Of a DNA stretch of 60,808 bases, positions 7,957 through 16,132 are shown one piece after another (position 1 is the stretch's first letter; the number at the start of each line of letters is the position of its first letter). The stretch covers positions 1 to 60,808 of the forward strand of contig JAIYDD010000023.1 in assembly GCA_027487675.1 (NCBI GenBank), given 5' to 3'. The position numbers and the translations under genes are program-made. The notes beneath the pieces are model-generated. The model searched no databases, was not told the DNA's origin, and saw nothing but the letters and a program-made list of their open reading frames with translations. Source of the stretch: Acetobacteraceae bacterium. Lineage in GTDB: Bacteria; Pseudomonadota; Alphaproteobacteria; Acetobacterales; Acetobacteraceae.

Positions 7957-9060
7957 ATGGACCTGGATTTCACCTGGGCCTGGATCGCGCTGTTCCTGGC
8001 CACCTTCCCCGCCACGATGTGCCTGGCGAACCTGGTCTTCGTGCGCGCCGCGCAGGGCCGCCCGCCGGAGGGCACGCTGGTGACCATCGCCATCCCCGCG
8101 CGCAACGAGGAACGCAACATCGCCGCCTGCCTGGACGCCGCCCTCGCCCAGCAGGGTGTCGCGGTGGAGGTGGTGGTGATGGATGACGGCTCGGCGGACC
8201 GCACCGCCGACATCGTCGCCGGCTATGCCGCGCGCGATCCGCGCGTGCGCCTGGAACACGCGCCCACGCTGCCGGCCGGCTGGACCGGCAAGGTGCATGC
8301 CTGCGCGAAGCTGGCCGAGGCCGCGCGCGGCACGCATATCCTGTTCATCGACGCCGATGTGCGCCTCTCGCCCAACGCCGCGTCCGACATGGCGGGCCAT
8401 GCGGCGCGCACCGGCACGGGGATGGTCACCGGCGTGCCGCGCCAGGTCATCGGATCGCTCGGCGAGGCGGTGACGGTGCCGATGATCAACTTCCTGCTGT
8501 TCTGCTACCTGCCGGGCGGCGGCCGCGCCTTCACGAAGCGGCCGCAGATGGCGGCGGCCTGCGGGCAGCTGATGCTGGTGGAACGCACGGCCTACGAAGC
8601 CGCCGGCGGCCATGCCGCGATCCGCGGCGTGATGCACGATGCCTTGCAGATGGCGCGCTGCATGCGCAGCGCCGGCTTCGCGACGGAGATCGTGGAGGGC
8701 CATGGCCTCGCCACCTGCCGGATGTACAACGGCCTGCGCGAAAGCTGGGGCGGCTTCATCAAGAACGCGCGCGAAGGCATGGCCACGCCCGTCGGCCTGC
8801 CGATCTGGACGGCCATGCTGGCCGGCGCCTTCCTCTGGCCCTTCGCGCTGCTGTTCGAGGCCTGGGCGATCCTGGCGATCGCGTTGGGCTATGCGCTGCG
8901 CGCCGCCGTCACGCTGCGCACGCGGGAGCCCTGGTGGACCATCGCGCTGCATCCGCTGGCGGTGCTGGTGGCGCTGGCCATCCAGTGGACGGCGCTGGTG
9001 CGCGGCCTGCTGGGCAAGCCGGCGGGCTGGAAGGGCCGCGCCTACCAGCCGGGCACGTGA
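7957..9060 (+). CDS. GT2-family glycosyltransferase, CrtQ-like
   Basis: This 367-aa membrane glycosyltransferase has an N-terminal membrane segment (residues about 5-25). The GT-A fold follows: VTIAIPARNEERNIAACLDA, VVVMDDGSADRTADIV, then the DXD-type ILFIDADVRLS that binds the nucleotide-sugar metal. At the C-terminus lie further hydrophobic helices (about 275-350). This layout matches the carotenoid glycosyltransferase CrtQ and hopanoid-type GT2 enzymes. In context it would transfer a sugar to the carboxyl group of a C30 carotenoid acid made by the desaturases and the aldehyde dehydrogenase of this cluster. ATG 7957 follows the acyltransferase stop by 4 bp. The acceptor assignment is inferred from neighbours only. 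Confidence 0.78.
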   Translation: MDLDFTWAWIALFLATFPATMCLANLVFVRAAQGRPPEGTLVTIAIPARNEERNIAACLDAALAQQGVAVEVVVMDDGSADRTADIVAGYAARDPRVRLEHAPTLPAGWTGKVHACAKLAEAARGTHILFIDADVRLSPNAASDMAGHAARTGTGMVTGVPRQVIGSLGEAVTVPMINFLLFCYLPGGGRAFTKRPQMAAACGQLMLVERTAYEAAGGHAAIRGVMHDALQMARCMRSAGFATEIVEGHGLATCRMYNGLRESWGGFIKNAREGMATPVGLPIWTAMLAGAFLWPFALLFEAWAILAIALGYALRAAVTLRTREPWWTIALHPLAVLVALAIQWTALVRGLLGKPAGWKGRAYQPGT

Positions 9061-9168
9061 CGGCTTGCGCCCGCCGGCCCGTCGCCGCCACGATGGCGGC
9101 GGGATGAGAGGCGGACGCCATCGCATGCAGCACCGAGCCGACACCTTGGGGACACGCTGAGGCGGCGC

Positions 9169-10770
9169 ATGGACGGCACCAGCGCGCTGGCCGCGGGCCC
9201 GCCGCAGCGCGACCACGACAGCGAGAACTTCCCCACCGCCTCCCTGCTGCTGCCCAAGGCCGCACGGGCGAAGGTGATGGCGTTCTACCGCTTCGTCCGC
9301 ACCGCCGACGACATCGCGGACGCGCCGGAGCTGGACCCGGCGGAGAAGCTGCGCCGGCTGGACGCGATGGAGGCGCTGCTGGACGACCCCGCCGGCCCGC
9401 TGGCGGAAGCCGGGACGGAGGAGGCGCGCGCCATGCTCGGCGCCTTCCGCCAGGACGCCACGCAGGCGCGCTATGCGGATTGGGCCGGTCTCGAAGCCTA
9501 TTGCGCGCGCTCGGCCGATCCCGTCGGGCGGATGCTGCTGCGCGTGCATGCCGAGGACGCGGCGGCGGTCCCGGCGGCGGATGCGCTCTGCACCGGCTTG
9601 CAGATCCTGAACCACCTGCAGGACCTGGTGCCGGACCGCGACCGGCTCGGCCGCATCTATCTGCCTACTCCCTGGATGGACGAAGCCGGCGGGGAAGCCG
9701 CGTTCTTCGCGCCGGACAACCCGCGGCGCCGCGCCGTGCTGGATGCCGCGCTGGATCGCGTGGAGGCCACGCTGGAAGCCGCCGCGCCGCTGCCGCGCCT
9801 GCTGCGCAGCCGCCTGCGGTTGCAGGCGCAGGTCACGCTCGACCTCGCCTGGCGGCTTCTCGCAAAACTGCGCGCCGCCGATCCGGTGGCCGGGCGCGTC
9901 GCGCTGCGCCGGCCGGATTTCGCCGCCGCCTTCGCAAGCCTGGCGCTGCCGCCGCGTTCCGATGCCGCGGTGGTGCGCGCGCGCGTCACCCGCGCCAAAT
10001 CCTCCTTCGCGCGCGGCATGCTGGTGCTGAAGGGCGAGCGCCGCCGCGCGCTCTTCGCCGTCTATGGCTTCTGCCGCGCGGTGGACGACATCGCCGACGC
10101 GACCATGCCGGAAGCCGAGAAGCGCCGCGCGCTGGCCCAGTGGCGCCGCAAGCTGGAAGCGCCCGATTGCGCGCTGTCGGCCGAGCTCGCCTGGGCGCGC
10201 GCCGCCTTCGCCTTGCCCGAGGCCGAATGCGCCGCCATGGTCGCCGGCATGGAAACCGATGCCGCCGGCCCGGTGCGCCTGCCCGATGCGGCGGCGCTCG
10301 ATCTCTATTGCCGCCGCGTCGCCGGCAGCGTCGGCGCGATGGCGGTGCGCATCTTCGGCGCGCCGGAGGCGGAAGGTTTTGGGCTCCGCCTCGGCCACAC
10401 CTTCCAGCTGGTGAACATCATCCGCGACGCGGAGGAGGATGCGGCGATCGACCGCGTCTATGTCCCGCGCAGCCTGCTCGACCGCCACGGCGTCGCCACC
10501 GACGACGCGCAGGCCATCGTCGCCCATCCCGGCTTCGCCGCCTGCTGCGCCGATCTCGCCGAGCAGGCGCGCCAGGGTTTTGCGACGGCCGAAGCCGAAC
10601 TCGCCGCCTTCGACGCGCGCGCGCTGAAGCCCGCGCGGATCATGATGTGGGGCTATCGCCGGCTGCTCGACCGCATGCTGGCGCAAGGCTTCGCCCACCC
10701 CCGCCGCCGCGCCCGGCTGACCAAGGCCGAGCGCATCCGCATGGCGCTGCTCGCCATGGCCCCGGCATGA
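9169..10770 (+). CDS. hpnCD: Fused HpnC-HpnD: hydroxysqualene synthase plus presqualene diphosphate synthase
   Basis: A single uninterrupted 533-aa frame holds two trans-isoprenyl-diphosphate-synthase (squalene/phytoene synthase fold) domains. Residues about 18-250 are HpnC-like: ENFPTASLLLPK, first Asp motif TADDIAD (47-51), and NHLQDLVPDRD around 148-158. Residues about 265-533 are HpnD-like: VTRAKSSFARGM, first Asp motif AVDDIAD (306-310), second motif NIIRDAEEDAAIDRVYVP with Asp420 and Asp424. HpnD normally condenses two farnesyl diphosphates to presqualene diphosphate and HpnC converts that to hydroxysqualene; these are usually separate, adjacent genes. All Asp-rich metal sites look intact, so both halves are probably active and the intermediate could be passed within one chain. 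It overlaps hpnE by ATGA. A sequencing error that removed a stop/start junction is possible but not suggested by the frame. Confidence 0.88.
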   Translation: MDGTSALAAGPPQRDHDSENFPTASLLLPKAARAKVMAFYRFVRTADDIADAPELDPAEKLRRLDAMEALLDDPAGPLAEAGTEEARAMLGAFRQDATQARYADWAGLEAYCARSADPVGRMLLRVHAEDAAAVPAADALCTGLQILNHLQDLVPDRDRLGRIYLPTPWMDEAGGEAAFFAPDNPRRRAVLDAALDRVEATLEAAAPLPRLLRSRLRLQAQVTLDLAWRLLAKLRAADPVAGRVALRRPDFAAAFASLALPPRSDAAVVRARVTRAKSSFARGMLVLKGERRRALFAVYGFCRAVDDIADATMPEAEKRRALAQWRRKLEAPDCALSAELAWARAAFALPEAECAAMVAGMETDAAGPVRLPDAAALDLYCRRVAGSVGAMAVRIFGAPEAEGFGLRLGHTFQLVNIIRDAEEDAAIDRVYVPRSLLDRHGVATDDAQAIVAHPGFAACCADLAEQARQGFATAEAELAAFDARALKPARIMMWGYRRLLDRMLAQGFAHPRRRARLTKAERIRMALLAMAPA

Positions 10771-12047
10771 GCCCGCCCGATGACGCGGCCGCGCGGCCGG
10801 AGGGGTCGCTGCTGCCGGCCAGCGTGCATGTGGTGGGCGCCGGCGTCGCGGGCCTGGCCGCCGCGCTTGCCCTGGTGCAGGCCGGGCGGCGCGTGGTGCT
10901 GCACGAGGCCTCGCCCGGCGCCGGCGGCCGCGCCCGCGCGCTGCCCGACGGCACGGACAACGGCACCCATGCGCTGCTCGGCGCCAACCGCGCGGCGCTG
11001 CGCTTCCTGGCCGCCATCGGCGCGCGCGAAGGCTGGGTGGAGCCGGAGGCCGCCGGCCTGCCGGTGCTGGATCTCGCCGACCACACCTCCCGCCGCGTCG
11101 CGCTCTCGCCGCTCGGCTGGGGCAGCGCGGCGCGGCGGCCGGACGGGCTTTCGCTCGGCGGGCTGTTCACCCTGCTGCGGCTCGCTTTGCCGGGGGCGGA
11201 GCGCAGCGTGGCCGACGCCTTCGCCCGCCACCCCGCCCTGCTGCGCGGCCTGGTGGAGCCGCTGACGGTGGCCGCGCTGAACACCCAGGCGCACGAAGCC
11301 TCCGCCCGGCTGCTGGGCGCCGTGATCCGCCGGCTGGCGCTGCCGGGGGCGGCGCGGCTGCTGGTGGCGGCGCGCGGGCTGGGGCCGGACCTGGTGGCGC
11401 CGGCGCTGGCGACGCTGGCCTGCCACGGCGTCGGGCTGCGCAGCGGCGATCGCCTGCGCAACCTGGTCCGCCAGGGGGGCCGCGTCGCCGCGCTGGATTT
11501 CGGCGACCACGCCGTGACCCTGCGGCCGGAAGACGCCGTGGTGCTGGCGCTGCCGCCCTGGGAAGCGCTGCGCCTGCTGCCGGAGGTGCCGGCGCCGATC
11601 GCCCATTCCCCCATCCTGAACCTGCATTTCGCGCAGGAGAGCGAGGGCCCGGTGCGCTTCCTCGGCCTGCTCGGCGGGCTGTCGCAATGGGTGCTGGTGC
11701 GGCCGGCCGGCGTGTCCGTCACCGTCAGCGCGGCCGATGCTTCCGTGGGCCTCTCGGACGAGGCCGCCGCCATCCGCATCTGGCCGGAGGTGCGGGAGGT
11801 GGCGCAGCGCTTCGGCCTGCCCGGCGAATGGCCGCTGGCGCCGCCCCCCGCGCGCGCCGTGCGCGAACGCCGCGCGACGCCCCGCCACACCACGGAGCCC
11901 CGGCCCGCCCCGCCGCGCCGCCCGCTGGCGAACCTGGCGCTGGCCGGCGACTGGACCGTGCCCGACCTGCCGGCGACGCTGGAAGCCGCGGTGGTGTCCG
12001 GGGAGGCCGCCGCCACCGCCCTGCTGCGCGGCGGCATCCCCCGATGA
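10767..12047 (+). CDS. hpnE: HpnE, FAD-dependent squalene-forming oxidoreductase
   Basis: This 426-aa amine-oxidase-fold flavoprotein should reduce hydroxysqualene to squalene, the last step of the HpnC/D/E route. It has VHVVGAGVAGLAAALAL at about residues 17-33, then the GG fingerprint SPGAGGRARAL and DNGTHALLGANRAALRFL, typical of HpnE. The C-terminus ends in LALAGDWTVPDLPATLEAAVVSG as free sentences of the family's FAD clamp, which I read as two adjacent blocks (LALAGDWT and PATLEAAVVSG). It starts inside the stop of hpnCD (ATGA) and its own stop overlaps the start of the aldehyde dehydrogenase in the same way. This couples squalene production directly to the carotenoid-finishing enzyme. 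Confidence 0.87.
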   Translation: MSPPDDAAARPEGSLLPASVHVVGAGVAGLAAALALVQAGRRVVLHEASPGAGGRARALPDGTDNGTHALLGANRAALRFLAAIGAREGWVEPEAAGLPVLDLADHTSRRVALSPLGWGSAARRPDGLSLGGLFTLLRLALPGAERSVADAFARHPALLRGLVEPLTVAALNTQAHEASARLLGAVIRRLALPGAARLLVAARGLGPDLVAPALATLACHGVGLRSGDRLRNLVRQGGRVAALDFGDHAVTLRPEDAVVLALPPWEALRLLPEVPAPIAHSPILNLHFAQESEGPVRFLGLLGGLSQWVLVRPAGVSVTVSAADASVGLSDEAAAIRIWPEVREVAQRFGLPGEWPLAPPPARAVRERRATPRHTTEPRPAPPRRPLANLALAGDWTVPDLPATLEAAVVSGEAAATALLRGGIPR

Positions 12048-13399
12048 CCACCCCCGCCGAGGCGCTGGCCGCCCTGCGCGCCGCCGAGGCCCGCGACGGC
12101 CGCCTGGCCGTGGATCACCGGCGCGAGCTGCTCGCCCGCCTGGCCGAGGAGGTGCTACGCCGGGGCGAGGATCTCGCCACCGCGCTCGACGCCGATTACG
12201 GCGGCCGCGGCCGGCAGGACACGCTGCTGGCCGATGTGCTCGTCGTGGCGGACGCCGCCCGCTATTCGCGCCGCAAGCTGCGCGGCTGGGCGCGCCCCCG
12301 CCGCGCCGCCGTGCCCTTCCCCTTCTGGCCCGCCACGGCCTGGGAGGAGCCGGTGCCGAAGGGCGTGGTCGGCATCATCGCCCCCTGGAACTACCCGGTG
12401 CAGCTGGCGCTGTGGCCCGCGCTGGATGCCGTGGCCGCCGGCAACCGCGTGGTGGTGAAGCCGTCCGAGGCCACGCCGCGCACCGCCGGCGTCATCGCCG
12501 CCGTGCTGGAGGCCGCCTTCGGCCCGCACATCGCCCGCAGCGTCCACGGCGGGCCCGATGTCGCCGCCGATTTCGCCGCTCAGCCCTGGGACCATTTGGT
12601 CTTCACCGGCGGCACCGCGACGGGGCGCAAGGTGGCGGAGGCCGCGGCGCGCAACCTGGTGCCCGTCACGCTGGAACTGGGCGGCAAATGCCCGGCGGTC
12701 GTCCTGCCCGGCGCCGACCTGGCGCGGGCGGCGAGCGACATCCTGGCGGCGAAGGCGATCAATGCCGGGCAGACCTGCATCGCGCCCGACACGGTGCTGC
12801 TGGTCGGCCACGCGCCCGACGCATTTCGGGCCGCCTGCCAGGCGGTGGGGGGCGCGATCGCGCCGGAAGGCGGGCTCGCCTCCGACGCGCAGGCGGCGCG
12901 GCTGGATGCGCTGGCCGACGGCGCACGCCTGACCCCGCTCGGCGAGCCCGGCCCCGGCCGCCGCCGGCCGCTGGCCCTGGCCGAGGCCGCGCCCGAGTCG
13001 CCCCTGCTGCAGTCCGAGATCTTCGGCCCCGTCCTGCCCATGCTGGCCCTGCCGGACCTGGCCGCCGCCATCGCCTGGATCGCGGCGCGCCCGCCGCCGC
13101 TGGCCATCTACCTGTTCGGCGCGACGCGGGAAGAGGAAGCGGCGCTGGCCGGGGGCACGCGCTCGGGCGCCATCGTCACCGGCCGCGCGGTGGAATACGC
13201 CGCCTTCCCGGCGCTGGGCTTCGGGGGCATCGGGGCGTCCGGCATCGGGCGCTATCACGGGCGGGCGGGGTTCGAAGCCTTCTCCGACATGCGCGCGCGG
13301 GTGCGCCACGGGCCCTGGAGCCTGTCGCGGCTGTTCGACATCCCCCGATCCCGCTTCGCGAAGGACCTGATCGGCAAGCTGACGAAGCCGCCGCGCTGA
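12044..13399 (+). CDS. Aldehyde dehydrogenase, probable carotenoid-aldehyde (AldH-like) enzyme
   Basis: This 451-aa NAD(P)-dependent aldehyde dehydrogenase has the cofactor block GIIAPWNYPVQLAL, the Glu motif LELGGKCPAVV and the nucleophile motif NAGQTCIAPD with the catalytic Cys. It ends with a hydrophobic/basic segment (SLSRLFDIPRSRFAKDL) like membrane-associated coniferyl-aldehyde/fatty-aldehyde dehydrogenases. C30 pathways need an aldehyde dehydrogenase to turn the terminal diapo-carotenoid aldehyde into the acid, and its position as the last gene in the carotenoid/squalene operon (ATGA overlap with hpnE) supports that role. A general fatty-aldehyde role is the alternative. The tRNA-Leu gene follows, on the other strand, after 8 bp. 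Confidence 0.85.
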   Translation: MTTPAEALAALRAAEARDGRLAVDHRRELLARLAEEVLRRGEDLATALDADYGGRGRQDTLLADVLVVADAARYSRRKLRGWARPRRAAVPFPFWPATAWEEPVPKGVVGIIAPWNYPVQLALWPALDAVAAGNRVVVKPSEATPRTAGVIAAVLEAAFGPHIARSVHGGPDVAADFAAQPWDHLVFTGGTATGRKVAEAAARNLVPVTLELGGKCPAVVLPGADLARAASDILAAKAINAGQTCIAPDTVLLVGHAPDAFRAACQAVGGAIAPEGGLASDAQAARLDALADGARLTPLGEPGPGRRRPLALAEAAPESPLLQSEIFGPVLPMLALPDLAAAIAWIAARPPPLAIYLFGATREEEAALAGGTRSGAIVTGRAVEYAAFPALGFGGIGASGIGRYHGRAGFEAFSDMRARVRHGPWSLSRLFDIPRSRFAKDLIGKLTKPPR

Positions 13400-13407
13400 G
13401 CCGGGCA

Positions 13408-13490
13408 TGCCCGCCGGGGGACTCGAACCCCCACGCCCGAAAGGACCACGGATTTTAAGTCCGGTGCGTCTACCATTCCGCCAGGCGGGC
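13408..13490 (-). tRNA. tRNA-Leu (anticodon UAA)
   Basis: The minus strand folds into a class II tRNA of 83 nt. The acceptor stem pairs GCCCGCC with GGCGGGC and has discriminator A. The anticodon loop ACTTAAAAT contains TAA, and the long variable arm (GGTCC TTTC GGGCG region) is typical of tRNA-Leu. The T arm is GGGGGTTCGAGTCCCCC. CCA is not encoded. It converges with the carotenoid operon, ending 8 bp after the aldehyde dehydrogenase stop. Confidence 0.95.
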
Positions 13491-13666
13491 GCCGGCCGAA
13501 GCTGGCGCGGCGCGGCGCGGCGCGCAACCTCCGCCCGCGCGTCGCGCCCGCTGGCTGTGCGGCGGGCCTCATCCGCAGCTGCGGCCGGCCTGGAGAATGC
13601 CGCCCGCCATCGGGTCGCCGGTATCGCCGGTCCGCATGGGATGCCGGCGCGCCGCGTGACGTCGCG

Positions 13667-14239
13667 TCACGCGACCAGCGCCACCATCCCCACCACCGCG
13701 GCCGCGCCGCCGGCCAGCCGCACGGCCAGTCGGGCCTGGCCCTCGCCGGCGCGCCAGGCGCCCAGCAGGCCGGCGGCATGCAGACCCGCCGTGGCCAGCA
13801 GGAAGCCCGCGGCATAGGCCAGCGCGCCCGCGCCCTCGGCCAGTTCGGTGCCATGCGCATGGCCGTGCAGCAGCCCCGCCAGCCCGACCAGCGCCAGCGC
13901 CGGCGCCGCCGGAAGCCGCACCGCCGCCGCGACCAGCGCGCCGAGGATGACGACGGAGGCGAGGATGCCGGCCTCCACCACCGGCAGCCCGACGCCGGAC
14001 ATGCCAAGCACGCCGCCCAGCGCCATGCCGCCCAGGAACCCCGCCGGCAGCAGCCAGCGCGCCGCGCCGCCCCCCAGCCCCGCCCAGAGCCCCACGGTCA
14101 CCATGGCCAGCACATGGTCGAGCCCGCCCACCGGGTGCAGCAGCCCTGCCCAAAGGCCATGCGCCGCGGCATCGCCCGGATGCGCCAGCGCCGGCAGCGG
14201 CGCCAGCAGCGCCAGCGCCAGGATCGGAAGCGCGCGCAT
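13667..14239 (-). CDS. ureJ: HupE/UreJ family nickel-uptake membrane protein
   Basis: This 190-aa membrane protein begins with a signal peptide (LALALLAPLPALA). The HupE/UreJ metal-binding region follows, with His residues in AHPGDAAAHGLW and the signature LHPVGGLDHVLAM. About six hydrophobic helices fill the rest, and another His cluster is LLHGHAHGTEL. The family moves Ni2+ (or Co2+) into the cytoplasm. Its start overlaps the stop of ureG, so it is the last gene of the urease operon and would supply nickel for the enzyme. About 176 bp without recognisable content separate it from the tRNA gene. Confidence 0.88.
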   Translation of the reverse strand: MRALPILALALLAPLPALAHPGDAAAHGLWAGLLHPVGGLDHVLAMVTVGLWAGLGGGAARWLLPAGFLGGMALGGVLGMSGVGLPVVEAGILASVVILGALVAAAVRLPAAPALALVGLAGLLHGHAHGTELAEGAGALAYAAGFLLATAGLHAAGLLGAWRAGEGQARLAVRLAGGAAAVVGMVALVA

Positions 14240-14928
14240 CAGGCGGCACCCCCGCGGGCGGCGATGCCCCCGGCGGTCAGGATGAAGGACACGATCTCGG
14301 CCACGCCGCGATTCTCCTTGAGGTTGGTGAAGATGAAGGGCCGCTGCCCGCGCATCCGCCGCGCGTCGCGGTCCATGACCGACAGGTCCGCGCCGACCAG
14401 CGGCGCGAGATCGGTCTTGTTGATGACCAGCAGGTCCGACCGCGTGATGCCCGGGCCACCCTTGCGCGGGATCTTGTCGCCGGCGGAAACATCGATCACG
14501 TAGATCGTCAGGTCCGCCAGTTCCGGGCTGAAGGTGGCGGCCAGGTTGTCGCCGCCGGATTCGATGAACAGGATCTCGAGGTCCGGGAAGCGCGCGCGCA
14601 TCTCCGCCACCGCGGCGAGGTTGATGGACGCATCCTCCCGGATCGCGGTGTGCGGGCAGCCGCCGGTCTCGACGCCCATGATGCGGTCGGGGTCCAGCGC
14701 GCCGGAGCGCGTGAGGAATTCCGCATCCTCCTTGGTGTAGATGTCGTTGGTGATCGCCGCGACCTCGTTGCCTTCGCGCATCGCCTTGCACAGGCGATCC
14801 ACCAGCGCGGTCTTGCCGGACCCGACGGGGCCGCCGACGCCGACGCGGAAGGGTCCGTTCGCCATCCGGCGACCGGAACGCAGAGGCTGCGCGGAGGTCT
14901 GGATCGGATGGCTCTCCAACTGGGTCAT
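14239..14928 (-). CDS. ureG: Urease accessory GTPase UreG
   Basis: SIMIBI-class GTPase that powers nickel insertion into apo-urease with UreF, UreD and UreE. It has the P-loop [13 protein letters not shown], the metal-relay motif [15 protein letters not shown] with the conserved CPH, the switch [14 protein letters not shown], and the guanine motif VINKTDLAP. The start in ATGA overlap with ureF (14928) gives 229 aa, with a 20-residue extension compared with many UreG proteins. The in-frame ATG at 14865 would give 208 aa, the commoner length, so the start is open. It also overlaps the ureJ start. Confidence 0.95.
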   Translation of the reverse strand: MTQLESHPIQTSAQPLRSGRRMANGPFRVGVGGPVGSGKTALVDRLCKAMREGNEVAAITNDIYTKEDAEFLTRSGALDPDRIMGVETGGCPHTAIREDASINLAAVAEMRARFPDLEILFIESGGDNLAATFSPELADLTIYVIDVSAGDKIPRKGGPGITRSDLLVINKTDLAPLVGADLSVMDRDARRMRGQRPFIFTNLKENRGVAEIVSFILTAGGIAARGGAA

Positions 14929-15629
14929 GACCTGAACAGCCTCGTGTATTGCGTCTCGTGACGCATGGAGAGGAGATCGATCGCCACCGCGCAGCCGCCG
15001 AGATCGTCCGCCTGCGTGACGGCGAGCGCGGCGTCGGTCGCGGCCTCGATCGCCGGCAGCAGCGCGGCGGTGGCGACCTGGCCGTCGGTCTGGCCGAGGG
15101 GGACCAGCCGCACGCCGGCCGAGACGATGTTGGCCGCGAAGGCCGAGAGCCAACCGAAGCAGGCCGCGCGCGCGGGGATGCCGTGGAAGCCAGCCGCCGC
15201 GCCGAAGGCGACCGCATGGGTCAGCCGGCCGGCATGGCGCGCGGCGAAGGCGGCGAAGCGCGGCTCCGGCCAGGCGGCCTGCGTGACCTGCGCGAAGGCG
15301 GCGCCGGGCTGCGCGGCTTCCAGCGCCAGCTCCGAACTGCCGCGCCAGGCGGCGGCGAGGTCCGTCGTGCCGTCTAGCGTGGCGTCGTCGTCCGCCGCGG
15401 CGGCGCGATGCGCCAGCGCCAGCAGCCCCGCATCCACCGCGCCCGCGCCGTGGCGCAGCGCGGCCGTGGCATAGGCGACGAGGTCGTCGCGGCGCGCCAC
15501 CGTGCCTTCCTCCACCGCCATCTCCAGGCCATGGCTGTAGGAGAAGGCGCCGACCGGATAGGCCGGCGACAGCCAGGCGAGCAGCCGGGCGAGGGCGGCG
15601 GCGTCAATGGTGGTGGTGATGGTCGCCAT
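14925..15629 (-). CDS. ureF: Urease accessory protein UreF
   Basis: UreF (234 aa) acts with UreD and UreG in the urease activation complex and is thought to gate UreG GTPase activity. Characteristic features are [21 protein letters not shown] near the N-terminus as a conserved signature (read here as [14 protein letters not shown]), [14 protein letters not shown] in the middle and the C-terminal [14 protein letters not shown]. The chosen ATG at 15629 overlaps the end of ureE by 26 bp. The more upstream ATG at 15695 would add a His/Thr-coded stretch read out of frame from the ureE His tail, so it is unlikely. Confidence 0.92.
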   Translation of the reverse strand: MATITTTIDAAALARLLAWLSPAYPVGAFSYSHGLEMAVEEGTVARRDDLVAYATAALRHGAGAVDAGLLALAHRAAAADDDATLDGTTDLAAAWRGSSELALEAAQPGAAFAQVTQAAWPEPRFAAFAARHAGRLTHAVAFGAAAGFHGIPARAACFGWLSAFAANIVSAGVRLVPLGQTDGQVATAALLPAIEAATDAALAVTQADDLGGCAVAIDLLSMRHETQYTRLFRS

Positions 15630-16125
15630 CGCCGTGATGATGGTCGTGGTGGTGGTCGTGGCTCGCCGGGGCGTGGGCGTGGCCGGCATAGGCACCGCCT
15701 TCCGGGTTGAACGGCGCCTGCACGGCGCGGACGGTGGCGCCCAGCCCTTCCAGCATGCGCAGGATGACGTGGTCCTCGCGGATCAGGATGCGGCCTTCGG
15801 CGATCTCCGCCGGCAAATGCCGGTTGCCGAGATGCCAGGCCAGCCGCAGCAGGTGCGCGGGGTCGCGGGCCGTCACCTCGACCAGCGGTTCGTCGGCGGC
15901 GCGCACGCGCACATAGCCGCCGGTGGCGAGCGCGAGCCCGTCGCCGTCGCGCAGCAGCTGTGCTTCCGGCAGGTCGAGGATGAAGGAGAGGCCGCCTTCC
16001 GCGCTGTAGAGCCTGCGGCGGCGCCAGCGGTCGTCGAAGTCGACGACGACGGTGTCGCGCGCCTGGTCTTCCGGCCAGCTGCCGGCAGGGGCGACTTCGG
16101 TGGCGCGGGGCGTGCCTTCTTCCAT
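15604..16125 (-). CDS. ureE: Urease nickel metallochaperone UreE with His-rich tail
   Basis: UreE (173 aa) delivers Ni2+ to the UreDFG-urease complex. The N-terminal peptide-binding domain includes RRRLYSAEGGLSFILDLPEA. The metal-binding domain contains LAWHLGNRHLPAEI, with the conserved nickel-binding His in GNRH. The C-terminus (about residues 150-173) is extremely His-rich, with groups HDHHHDHHH and HHHHH, giving about 14 His in the last 20 residues. Such tails store several Ni2+ ions in Klebsiella-type UreE. ATG 16125 lies 7 bp after the ureC stop. Confidence 0.95.
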   Translation of the reverse strand: MEEGTPRATEVAPAGSWPEDQARDTVVVDFDDRWRRRRLYSAEGGLSFILDLPEAQLLRDGDGLALATGGYVRVRAADEPLVEVTARDPAHLLRLAWHLGNRHLPAEIAEGRILIREDHVILRMLEGLGATVRAVQAPFNPEGGAYAGHAHAPASHDHHHDHHHGDGDHHHHH

Positions 16126-16132
16126 GACGGCC

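Noticed and set aside
9083-9101. Hairpin CGCCGCCA-CGA-TGGCGGCG before hpnCD as a terminator
   Set aside because: Short, no T run, and the genes on both sides belong to one pathway and strand; kept only as a possible structural element.
7633-10698. Minus-strand frame of 1021 codons opposite the glycosyltransferase and hpnCD
   Set aside because: Contains no recognisable motif and mirrors genes with clear catalytic motifs on the plus strand.
13491-13666. Second tRNA or small RNA next to tRNA-Leu
   Set aside because: The sequence is GCGCGGC-type repeats and cannot fold into a cloverleaf; no other support.
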